Origin: Acetanaerobacterium elongatum
GTDB taxonomy: Bacteria > Bacillota > Clostridia > Oscillospirales > Ruminococcaceae
Length of the DNA stretch: 64,000 nt
Assembly (NCBI RefSeq): GCF_900103835.1
Contig: NZ_FNID01000009.1
Span: 1 to 64,000, forward strand
Direction of reading: 5' to 3'
How positions within the stretch are numbered: position 1 is the first letter of the stretch; each line of letters begins with the position of its first letter. Positions 7,957 to 15,375 of this stretch are shown one piece after another. The notes beneath the pieces were generated by a model. That model had not been told where the DNA came from, made no database searches, and saw only the letters and a list, made by a program, of their open reading frames with translations. The translations under genes were made by a program, and so were the position numbers.

Positions 7957-9423
7957 TTATACGTTCGCAACCTCAACCTCTTCCTCATACACCGTAATAC
8001 GGTTGCGCCCGTCCTTCTTAGAGCGGTACAGCGCCTGATCGGCCCGTTTTACCGCTTCCTCTATGCTCATCTTTCCGCTCAGCTCGGCGATACCCACACT
8101 CACCGTCACGTTATAGCGGTCATCCTTCTCCTCGTTCTTAACAGCCTCCATAAACCGGGCAATAATCTGCTGCGCCGTTTCGGTGTCTGCCGTTAAGATG
8201 CCAAGGAATTCATCGCCGCCCCAGCGAACCGCTATGCCGTGCCCGTCTATCGTCTTGCGCAGCTCTTCGCCCACCATGCTTAAAACGGCGTTGCCGAACA
8301 GGTGCCCGTAGGTATCGTTTACGGTTTTAAAATGGTCGATATCAAACATAAACAGCGTCTTTTTCTGCTCGGGGCGCCTGCGAATAATTGACGGATACTG
8401 CTTGGTAAACAGCTTGCGGTTGAGCAGCCCGGTTAATTCGTCGGTGTTTTCCACCACAATCATCCGGCGGTTGTAGTTACAAAATACCCCCGTCGTCACC
8501 AGTATGCACACCGCGAGCGAAATAAGCATAAAGAGGATATTGCTCTTTAACCGCTTCTGGAACGAGCTGCTGATCGAGCTGGTCTCCTTCTCCAGCACCA
8601 GATACCAGCGCAGCGTTTTGTCATACTTGGTAATCAGGCACTTCCGCTCGGCGCCCGAGGTAAACCACTGCATCTTCGATTCCTCCGATTGGTCCATCGC
8701 AATCGCTTCGTCGATGCCGGTTCGTTTGGCAAGGTCCTCCCGGTTGATAAAGATATCGGTGTCGCCGGTAAAGGAGTTCTGCGAGCCGCCCTCGTTGATG
8801 ATATAAACCGAAAGGCCGTAGTCCTTCTCATACGAGCGGATGGTCTTCTCCACAAAATCCACCTGCAGCCCCACCCCGATGATGCCCAAAAGGCTGCCGT
8901 CGTCGCCCTCTACGCGGAAGTTCACAAACACGGCAATATTATCGTTGTTTGCCTGATTGGTGTCGATCTCCAGATCGTATTCGTGCTTTGAATTGACAAA
9001 ATTATAGTACCACACGTCATGCGGGTCGCTTTTTGAAACGGTCTTGTTCAAGCCGTCCTGATAATAATAGTTCCCGGATTTGGCCGAAACGCAGAACACC
9101 GTGGTGTAGTCGTACTTTGTCTGATAAGCCTTGAGGTAGTCGTACAACTGCTTCAGCCTTGCATCATCGGCGGTATTTTCCTGCACAAGCCACGCCTTTA
9201 AAAACTCGTCGTTTGCCATGGTTTTGGAAACCATCACCGGCTTTGACATCGAATTCTCGATATGCTTAGAAATATCCACATCGGCAAGGCTTAGCGTGTT
9301 CTCCAGATTGTTTTCCGCAAGGTTCTGATAGGTTTGCGTATCGGTGTACGCCATCCCTAAAAAACCCACCATAATGGAAAGGATAATAATCAGATTGCTG
9401 ATGAGCAGCATATGCTTCTTCAC
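7957..9423 (-). CDS. Membrane-bound diguanylate cyclase with extracytoplasmic Cache sensor
   Basis: 488 residues. A membrane helix near the N-terminus, a Cache-type extracytoplasmic domain (about 45-290, with the motif VWYYNFVNS), a second helix (about 300-325) and a C-terminal GGDEF domain (TDELTGLLNR start; active site RWGGDEF; ends with the family's ADQALYRSKKDGRN). It would make cyclic di-GMP from GTP in response to an external ligand. There is no RxxD inhibition motif at the expected place before GGDEF (KTIDGHGIAVRW), so product feedback may be absent. Start is GTG 9423 with GGGAAGG about 11 nt upstream; the ATG at 9486 has no ribosome site. Confidence 0.9.
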   Translation of the reverse strand: MKKHMLLISNLIIILSIMVGFLGMAYTDTQTYQNLAENNLENTLSLADVDISKHIENSMSKPVMVSKTMANDEFLKAWLVQENTADDARLKQLYDYLKAYQTKYDYTTVFCVSAKSGNYYYQDGLNKTVSKSDPHDVWYYNFVNSKHEYDLEIDTNQANNDNIAVFVNFRVEGDDGSLLGIIGVGLQVDFVEKTIRSYEKDYGLSVYIINEGGSQNSFTGDTDIFINREDLAKRTGIDEAIAMDQSEESKMQWFTSGAERKCLITKYDKTLRWYLVLEKETSSISSSFQKRLKSNILFMLISLAVCILVTTGVFCNYNRRMIVVENTDELTGLLNRKLFTKQYPSIIRRRPEQKKTLFMFDIDHFKTVNDTYGHLFGNAVLSMVGEELRKTIDGHGIAVRWGGDEFLGILTADTETAQQIIARFMEAVKNEEKDDRYNVTVSVGIAELSGKMSIEEAVKRADQALYRSKKDGRNRITVYEEEVEVANV

Positions 9424-9602
9424 TGTACAACCACACCTTCCCGGCGCTTGCGCCAAAAAGGCACAATCCACCGATGTCATCGCCATTATTCTTTTTTTGA
9501 ATCTGCACCCATGATGTCTGTGCTAAAGGGGCGGTAAATCATCGTCAAACTCATTTTACAATAGCCGACTAAAAAATACAAAATATTTTTTGCTTTCAAC
9601 TA

Positions 9603-9629
9603 AAAAAACCGCCTGGAAAGCGGTTTTTT
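9603..9629. terminator. Bidirectional terminator
   Basis: 10-bp stem AAAAAACCGC / GCGGTTTTTT with a 7-nt loop, A-tract and T-tract. It lies between the cyclase promoter region and the methyltransferase gene end. Confidence 0.75.
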
Positions 9630-9675
9630 GGTGTTTTGAATTGGAAAAAGATATAGTAGAATCATGAATACTAAA

Positions 9676-10476
9676 TTAAAGGATCGGTTGCGAAATCCTG
9701 TTTTTGCATGAAGCAAGGCTTTTGCGTGAGTACACCATCAGCTGCATCTGCTTAAAGCTGTCGGGGCTCCCGTCATAGTCGCTCCAGGTTTTAAGCAGCT
9801 TCATCCCTCTCTGCGCAAGGATGTCCGCAAGCTCCTGCTTGTGATACAACCTTGTGCAGGAATGCGGGCAGATTTCGGCGGGCGGCTGTGCTACCTTGCC
9901 AAACGGCAGTTCAAACCCGCCGTACAGCATGCGCTTGCTTTCGCTGTTCCACGAAAACTCCGCCAGTGAAACCGAGCTGCTCCCAACCTCCCAGTGCCGC
10001 TTGGGAAAGCAGCTCTCGGCATGCTCGCGGTTGCAGATATCCATAAAGTGCTTGCCGCCGGGCTTGAGCGCCGCCGCTATCCGGTCAAAGATTTTTAAGT
10101 TTTCCTGCTCGTTTTCAAGGTAGCCGATGGCGCCGTCAGCCATATTCAGCACCACATCAAACTCCGCATCAAAGCGAATATCCCGTATATCCGAGCAGAT
10201 AAACGTTGCCTCTACCCCTTCGCTTTTGGCGGTTTTTACGGCGTCGCTAATATAGTCGGGTGTGATATCCACCCCCACCACCCGAAACCCGCGCTTTGCC
10301 AAGGCAATGCTGTGCCTGCCAAACCCGCAGGCTAAATCCAGTATCCGCTCGGAGCCGTTCAGCCCCATCTCACGAACCAGAAAATCCACCTGTCGCCCGG
10401 TTTCCTCCACCCACGACATCTGCTTGATATCCAGCGTCCAGATGCGCTTGTACCAGTCGGGTTTTACCTCTTTCAT
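9676..10476 (-). CDS. Class I SAM-dependent methyltransferase
   Basis: 266 residues with motif I ILDLACGFGRHS (about 45-56), the acidic end of strand 2 VVGVDITPDY, and the motif DVVLNMADGAIGY at strand 4. Rossmann-type SAM methyltransferase, probably cytoplasmic; substrate unknown. The C-terminus MQLMVYSRK is usual for small-molecule methyltransferases. Single gene with a weak ribosome site (AGAAGTG) before ATG 10476. Confidence 0.85.
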   Translation of the reverse strand: MKEVKPDWYKRIWTLDIKQMSWVEETGRQVDFLVREMGLNGSERILDLACGFGRHSIALAKRGFRVVGVDITPDYISDAVKTAKSEGVEATFICSDIRDIRFDAEFDVVLNMADGAIGYLENEQENLKIFDRIAAALKPGGKHFMDICNREHAESCFPKRHWEVGSSSVSLAEFSWNSESKRMLYGGFELPFGKVAQPPAEICPHSCTRLYHKQELADILAQRGMKLLKTWSDYDGSPDSFKQMQLMVYSRKSLASCKNRISQPIL

Positions 10477-10618
10477 GCTTTACACTTCTTTTCTGTTAGA
10501 ATGCCTCCATTATAGAAAATCTGCCGCAGGAAGTAAAACGCCGTTTTCTCTGCTGACGAACCATATGGATTAAAAAGAGCACATTCGTTGTGTTTTTGAA
10601 GCTTACATCCATTTATTG

Positions 10619-10647
10619 TTGACAGTCCGGCAATTTTATCCTATACT
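10619..10647 (+). promoter_or_regulatory. Consensus sigma-A promoter of the SAP/homocysteine methyltransferase operon
   Basis: TTGACA 10619-10624 and TATACT 10642-10647, spacing 17 bp. It lies 124 bp before the first start codon, leaving a leader that contains a terminator-like hairpin. Confidence 0.75.
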
Positions 10648-10698
10648 ATTGATTAAGGTGTGAGCAGATTTCACCAGTAATATCAGGTATAATCAGAG

Positions 10699-10728
10699 AG
10701 CCGGTTGCGGTAGGCAATCGACTTTTTT
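10699..10728 (+). terminator. Leader terminator (possible attenuator) upstream of the SAP/DUF6434 gene
   Basis: A 10-bp stem AGCCGGTTGC / GCAATCGACT with one C/A mismatch and one wobble, a 5-nt loop, and a T6 tract. It lies between the promoter at 10619 and the start codon at 10771, so it must be read through for expression. The anti-terminating signal, if any, is unknown. Confidence 0.55.
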
Positions 10729-10770
10729 CTTTATAGAATAGAGTTTCCGTATGAAAGCGAGCAATTGAAG

Positions 10771-11358
10771 ATGACTGACAGACCCGCACTAACCGTTACT
10801 CTTGACAGCGATACCTTCAAGGCATTTTACTACCTGAAAGAAGAACTGACAGCGTTCTGCCGTCAGGAGGGCTTGCAGGCTACGGGCAGTAAAGCAGCGC
10901 TTACACAGCGTATCTGCGTTTATTTAAGTGCCGGCAAAAAAGAGAGCGCCAAGGCGGAAAAACGATATGCCGCCGATATCGGCGAGCTTACCGCCGAGAG
11001 TATCATCGAGCCGAATATCGTCTGTTCCGAAAAGCACCGCGCCTTCTTTAAAAGGGAACTTGGCCGCCAGTTTTCATTCAATGTGCTGTTTCAGAACTGG
11101 CTGAAGGAAAACGCAGGCAAAACCTATGGCGACGCCCTTGAGGCATACCGAAAGATCCTTGCAGACAAAAAGGCCAACCCCACCAAGATTGATAAGCAGT
11201 TTGAATACAACACCTATATCCGCGATTTCTTCTCCGATAATCAGGGCAAAACCCTGCAGGACGCAATCCGGTGCTGGAACTATAAAAAGGCCCTGCCGGG
11301 GCACCACCGATATGAGCGTACCGACTTGGCGGCTCTTTACGAGGAGGTAAGCCTATGA
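10771..11358 (+). CDS. SAP domain and DUF6434 protein
   Basis: 195 residues. Residues about 18-55 form a SAP-like helix-extended loop-helix (LKEELTAFCRQEGLQATGSK), a fold often used to bind nucleic acid. The rest resembles DUF6434 (FFKRELGRQFSFNVLFQNWL and AIRCWNYKKALPG). ATG 10771 was preferred over TTG 10765, although neither has a good ribosome site. The stop overlaps the start of the next gene by four bases (ATGA), so translation is coupled. Function unknown; its link to homocysteine methylation is only by position. Confidence 0.75.
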   Translation: MTDRPALTVTLDSDTFKAFYYLKEELTAFCRQEGLQATGSKAALTQRICVYLSAGKKESAKAEKRYAADIGELTAESIIEPNIVCSEKHRAFFKRELGRQFSFNVLFQNWLKENAGKTYGDALEAYRKILADKKANPTKIDKQFEYNTYIRDFFSDNQGKTLQDAIRCWNYKKALPGHHRYERTDLAALYEEVSL

Positions 11359-12308
11359 GCTTTCTCACCTGCTATGAACAACGCCCCACCCTGCTTATGG
11401 AAGGAGCCCTGGGAGAACGGCTGAAAAGAGAATATCATCTTAAGCCCGATGAGAACGCGGCGCTTGCGGGCATACTCTATCAACAGGGCGGCAGGCAGGC
11501 CCTGCTTGAGCTTTGGAGCCAATACATTGCCTGCGCACGGCAATACAATCTGCCCTTTATCGCCACCACCCCCACCCGGCGCGCAAATAAGGCCCGTACG
11601 GCTCAAGGCGGGTTTGATGAATCGATTATTCTTGACAACACGGCGTTTTTGAAGGAAATCCGAGACCGTTCGGGCATTGAGATGTATGTTGGCGGGCTGA
11701 TGGGCTGTAAGGGCGACGCCTACAAGGCCACCGAGGTGCTGCAGCCCGATGAGGCGTTTACATTCCACTCGTGGCAGGCCGGCCTGTTTTTACAGGCGGG
11801 GGCAGACTTTCTGTTTGCGGGAATCATGCCCGCTCTGCCCGAAGCCATCGGCATGGCGAAAGCAATGGAGCAAACCAGGCTTCCTTACATCATCAGCTTC
11901 ATGCTGCGCGAAAACGGCAGGCTGATTGACGGCACAACCATCCACGACGCTGTTGCGGCGATTGACGGCAGTGTTGCGCAAAAGCCCGTCTGCTACATGG
12001 CCAACTGCGTTCATCCCAACATCCTCTATAAGGCGTTGAGCCGTGACTTTAACCGAACCGCGCTTGTGCGCGAACGCTTTCACGGCATACAGGCCAACAC
12101 CGCCGACCTGCCCCCCGAGGCGCTGGATAACGCCGCCGAGTTAAAAACCTCCGACTGCATCGAGCTTGCACAATCTATCCGAAAGCTGTCGGAGCTGATC
12201 GATTTAAAGATTATCGGCGGCTGCTGCGGAACGGACGATACCCATATCCGCCGTATTGCGCAGGAGTTCGCCTCCCCAAAGCAGGTAGTTTGTTCTTCAA
12301 CACCATAA
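11355..12308 (+). CDS. Homocysteine S-methyltransferase family protein
   Basis: 317 residues of the Zn-dependent homocysteine S-methyltransferase TIM barrel. Zinc ligands are the Cys in MANCVHP (about 215) and the Cys-Cys in IIGGCCGTDDTHI near the C-terminus. It opens TLLMEGALGERLKREY, the usual TDGG/EGAL start. Family members transfer a methyl group from SAM, S-methylmethionine or betaine to homocysteine. It lacks cobalamin and folate domains, so it is not full MetH. Coupled to the upstream SAP gene and followed by a methyltransferase gene. Confidence 0.9.
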   Translation: MSFLTCYEQRPTLLMEGALGERLKREYHLKPDENAALAGILYQQGGRQALLELWSQYIACARQYNLPFIATTPTRRANKARTAQGGFDESIILDNTAFLKEIRDRSGIEMYVGGLMGCKGDAYKATEVLQPDEAFTFHSWQAGLFLQAGADFLFAGIMPALPEAIGMAKAMEQTRLPYIISFMLRENGRLIDGTTIHDAVAAIDGSVAQKPVCYMANCVHPNILYKALSRDFNRTALVRERFHGIQANTADLPPEALDNAAELKTSDCIELAQSIRKLSELIDLKIIGGCCGTDDTHIRRIAQEFASPKQVVCSSTP

Positions 12309-12332
12309 ATCTATTGATTAGGGGATGACATA

Positions 12333-12941
12333 ATGAAATCGTTCACCGAGAAATCAAAAGCCGCCTACAATAAGATGGCGGCAGACTACGACAATAACTA
12401 TGAAGGACGGTTTACACAGCCCTTTAAGGAGCATCTTTTACAGGTGATAGCACTGCGTGACGGCGACATGGTTTTAGACGTTGCCTGCGGAACCGGTTCG
12501 CTGCTTAGGATGCTGGCAGGCAAAGCGGATATCAGCGGCTTTGGCGCCGATCTCTCGGACGAGATGGTGCGCGTTGCGTCTAAGGCCAACCCGTCCATGA
12601 CGTTTGTATCAGCCGGATGCGAGCATATCCCGCTAAAGGCCGGGCAGTTTGATATCATCACCGTCTGCTGCGCCTACCACCACTTTCCCGATGTTCAGGC
12701 CTTCGCCAAAGAGGCACAGCGCCTGCTAAAGCCCGGCGGCAGGCTGTACATCGCCGAGATTTACCTTCCCACCTTCTGCAGGGTTGTGCTAAACCCCTTT
12801 GTGCCGCTGCTGCCAGATGGGGATGTGCGGTTCTATTCCGCAAAGCAGATTCTCCGCAACTTTGAGCCGTTTGGCTTTAAGCGTGTTGACGTACAGATAG
12901 CCGAAAACAGGCAGATTATCTGCATGGAGAAAGAAGCCTGA
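12333..12941 (+). CDS. Class I SAM-dependent methyltransferase (UbiE-like)
   Basis: 202 residues. Motif I MVLDVACGTGSLL (about 46-58), strand 2 end GFGADLSDEM, and the post-motif FDIITVCCAYHHFPD, with a following GGRLYIAEIY strand, as in UbiE/COQ5-like enzymes. Starts 24 bp after the homocysteine methyltransferase gene with GGGGA upstream, so probably the last gene of the operon. Substrate unknown. Confidence 0.85.
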   Translation: MKSFTEKSKAAYNKMAADYDNNYEGRFTQPFKEHLLQVIALRDGDMVLDVACGTGSLLRMLAGKADISGFGADLSDEMVRVASKANPSMTFVSAGCEHIPLKAGQFDIITVCCAYHHFPDVQAFAKEAQRLLKPGGRLYIAEIYLPTFCRVVLNPFVPLLPDGDVRFYSAKQILRNFEPFGFKRVDVQIAENRQIICMEKEA

Positions 12942-13050
12942 TGCTGTTTTCTAATTAAAACTTTATAAATTATCTTTGCATATCACTATAAGCCAGAGTT
13001 TATGCCCGATTGTTCAAGATATTCTAATAAGATAAGTATCAAGCACTTTC

Positions 13051-13084
13051 AGAGCAGGGGGATCTTAAACCTCCTGCTCTTTTT
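13051..13084 (+). terminator. Terminator after the methyltransferase operon
   Basis: 11-bp stem (AGAGCAGGGGG / CCTCCTGCTCT with one wobble), 8-nt loop, T5 tail, about 110 bp after the last stop codon. The stretch 12942-13050 holds nothing else I can identify. Confidence 0.8.
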
Positions 13085-13167
13085 CAATTTTGTTCGTGTA
13101 TTTTGTACATGTTCTGTGCCGATTTCTGCTTTTTTTGACAATTTTCTTTTTAAAATTCCAAACCCCT

Positions 13168-13195
13168 TGAATTTGAAATAAAAACCCTATACAAT
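13168..13195 (+). promoter_or_regulatory. Promoter of the glycine riboswitch/AGCS unit
   Basis: TTGAAT 13168-13173 and TACAAT 13190-13195 with 16-bp spacing; transcription would start just before the riboswitch. Confidence 0.6.
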
Positions 13196-13204
13196 ATAAA
13201 CTGT

Positions 13205-13375
13205 TCGGCAGAAGTGCCGGGCTCCTCTGGAGAGTTCCATCATGGACGCCGAAGGTGTAAGTCGCTTTAGTGCCGCTGGCTTTAAAACGACGATCTCTCA
13301 GGCAAAAGGACAGAGCGGTTTATAGCTTATGTCTCTCTCTGGAAGTCGATAATTTATCGACTTTATTTTTTTTGT
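13205..13375 (+). promoter_or_regulatory. Glycine riboswitch (single aptamer) with terminator expression platform
   Basis: The aptamer contains the class hallmarks in order: GGAGAG (about 13229), GCCGAAGG (about 13248) and CTCTCAGGCAAAAGGACAG (about 13295). Only one aptamer is visible, so it is of the singleton type. It is followed by a 9-bp terminator stem, AAGTCGATA / TATCGACTT (13343-13363), and a T8 tract. It precedes an AGCS amino acid symporter, a common glycine-riboswitch target. In this context it may switch import of glycine/alanine. Confidence 0.93.
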
Positions 13376-13395
13376 AAAGAGGGATAACGTAAAAA

Positions 13396-14796
13396 ATGGA
13401 ACAGCTGAACAACTTTCTAACATGGGCCGATGATCTGGTTTGGGGCATCCCCCTCATCTCACTGGTTTTACTGGTCGGCTTGCTGCTCACGGTACGCACC
13501 GGTTTTCTGCAGGTCATTCATCTGCCCAAGGCGCTACGCTTCATGGTGCAGAACGAGGAGGGCGGCAAGGGCGAGGTAACCAGCTTCGGTGCCCTTTGCA
13601 CGGCGCTTTCGGCAACTATCGGTACGGGTAACATCGTTGGCGTAGCCACTGCAATCGTTGCCGGTGGGCCGGGCGCGTTGTTCTGGATGTGGCTTGCCGC
13701 CTTTTTAGGCATGGCAACAAAATACGCGGAGGGCTTTCTCGCCGTAAAATACCGCCATATAGAGGAAGACGGCCATGTGCTGGGCGGGCCGTTTTACTAT
13801 ATCGAAAAAGGCATGGGCCCCAAGTGGAAGTGGCTTGCCAAGCTCTTCGCCTTTTTAGGCATGGTGGTGGGTATGATGGGGATCGGTACCTTCACACAGG
13901 TAAACGGCATCACCACCGCAGCCAACAGCTTTTTCGACCCGAATAATCAGTTTGCCGTTACACTGTTCGGCAAGCCCTATTCCTGGAGCGTGATCATTAC
14001 CGGGCTGATTGTCGCGGTCTGCGCCGGGCTGGTAATCATCGGCGGGCTTAAACGCATCGCCAAGGTTGCCGAGTTTGTGGTGCCGTTCATGGCAATTCTT
14101 TATGTAGGTGTCTGCTTGATTCTGCTCATCTGCAACTACAAGGCCATTCCCGGGGCAATCTCAGAGGTTATTGCCGGAGCGTTCGGGCTTCGTGCCGCGG
14201 CGGGCGGAGCATTGGGTGCGATGATTGTCGCCATGCAAAAGGGTATCGCGCGCGGCATCTTCTCCAACGAATCGGGCCTCGGCAGCGCGCCGATTGCGGC
14301 CGCGGCAGCCAAAACCAATTCTCCGGTTCGTCAGGGCCTGGTTTCGATGACCGGCACCTTTATCGATACCATCATCATCTGCACCATGACCGGCCTGTGC
14401 ATTGTCATCACGGGTGCCTGGAACATCGGGCTGGAGGGGGTTAACGTAACCACCCGCGCCTTTCAGCAGGGGTTGCCGTTTGCGCCGGAAGTATCCTCCT
14501 TCCTGCTTATGCTAAGCCTTGTTTTCTTTGCATTTACCACCATCCTCGGGTGGGATTATTACAGCGAACGCTGCATTGAATACCTTGCGCGCGGTAAACG
14601 CACGCCGGTAATTATCTACCGCTGGCTGTATATCCTTGCGGTTTTCATCGGGCCGTACATGACGGTAAAGGCCGTATGGAACATCGCCGACATCTTTAAC
14701 GGTATGATGGCCTTCCCCAACCTGGTAGCACTCTTCGTGCTGAGCGGCGTGGTGGCGCGCGAGACCAAGGCGTACTTTAAGTCCCCCGGCCTCTAA
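13396..14796 (+). CDS. AGCS-family sodium:alanine/glycine symporter
   Basis: 466 residues with about ten membrane segments and the family signatures ALSATIGTGNIVGVATAI and FSNESGLGSAPIAAAAA. Imports glycine or alanine with Na+. The riboswitch in the leader makes glycine the probable regulated substrate. ATG 13396 is preceded by GAGGGA. Single gene between the riboswitch and a strong terminator. Confidence 0.95.
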   Translation: MEQLNNFLTWADDLVWGIPLISLVLLVGLLLTVRTGFLQVIHLPKALRFMVQNEEGGKGEVTSFGALCTALSATIGTGNIVGVATAIVAGGPGALFWMWLAAFLGMATKYAEGFLAVKYRHIEEDGHVLGGPFYYIEKGMGPKWKWLAKLFAFLGMVVGMMGIGTFTQVNGITTAANSFFDPNNQFAVTLFGKPYSWSVIITGLIVAVCAGLVIIGGLKRIAKVAEFVVPFMAILYVGVCLILLICNYKAIPGAISEVIAGAFGLRAAAGGALGAMIVAMQKGIARGIFSNESGLGSAPIAAAAAKTNSPVRQGLVSMTGTFIDTIIICTMTGLCIVITGAWNIGLEGVNVTTRAFQQGLPFAPEVSSFLLMLSLVFFAFTTILGWDYYSERCIEYLARGKRTPVIIYRWLYILAVFIGPYMTVKAVWNIADIFNGMMAFPNLVALFVLSGVVARETKAYFKSPGL

Positions 14797-14822
14797 CCCA
14801 CAATAAACAGGCATAAACTTAC

Positions 14823-14849
14823 GGGCACCTGCACAGGTGCCCATTTTTT
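14823..14849 (+). terminator. Terminator of the AGCS gene
   Basis: 9-bp perfect stem GGGCACCTG / CAGGTGCCC with a 2-nt loop and a T6 tail. Confidence 0.85.
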
Positions 14850-14872
14850 CTAACTATTTGTATTTTTTACTC

Positions 14873-14930
14873 TTGACAGCATAGGTTTACTCTGATAAAC
14901 TTATCTTGCAGGTTTATTGAAGTAAACCTA
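14873..14930 (+). promoter_or_regulatory. Promoter with two BlaI-type operators
   Basis: TTGACA 14873-14878 and TAAACT 14896-14901 (17 bp). Two related inverted repeats of the form AGGTTTA-n6-TAAACYT lie at 14883-14902, over the -10 box, and 14910-14929, just after it, 27 bp apart. This is the arrangement expected of a BlaI/MecI-type repressor, encoded next. Confidence 0.75.
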
Positions 14931-15015
14931 TCATCTCTTTGGCGGAATGATTCGTGTGAAGGTTGTTTCGCCCGATTATTCTTATCGCCGCCTTGGGCGG
15001 CGGAATGGAGTTTAT

Positions 15016-15375
15016 ATGGAACCGTTCAAGCTGTTTGAAGCGGAGCTGCGATTTTTAGACATCATCTGGGGCGTCGAGCCTGTCAACTCCACCGAGCTTT
15101 GCAAGCTGTGCGATCAAAAGCTAGGGTGGAAGAAGCCCACCACCTACACCATGATTCGCAAGCTGTGCGAGCGCGGCATTTTAAAAAACGAAAACGCCAC
15201 CGTTACCGCACTTGTAAAGCGCGAGGAGGTGCAGCGCTATGAAAGCGAAGCGCTGGTGGAAAAGTCCTTCGACGGTTCCCTTCCCGCCTTTGTGGCGGCT
15301 TTCTTAAAGGATAAACGCCTTACCAAGGAGGAGGCCGCCAAGCTTCGCCGCATGATCGAGGAGGCCGAAGAATGA
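15016..15375 (+). CDS. BlaI/MecI/CopY-family winged-helix repressor
   Basis: 119 residues with the BlaI winged helix (ELRFLDIIWGVEPVNSTEL then TTYTMIRKLCERGIL). ATG 15016 is chosen because TGGAGT is just upstream and the protein then has normal family length; the longer frame from 14947 would overlap the operator region. Its stop overlaps the start of the M56 peptidase gene (ATGA). In this family, repressor cleavage by the partner peptidase relieves repression; the paired operators upstream suggest autoregulation. Confidence 0.9.
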   Translation: MEPFKLFEAELRFLDIIWGVEPVNSTELCKLCDQKLGWKKPTTYTMIRKLCERGILKNENATVTALVKREEVQRYESEALVEKSFDGSLPAFVAAFLKDKRLTKEEAAKLRRMIEEAEE

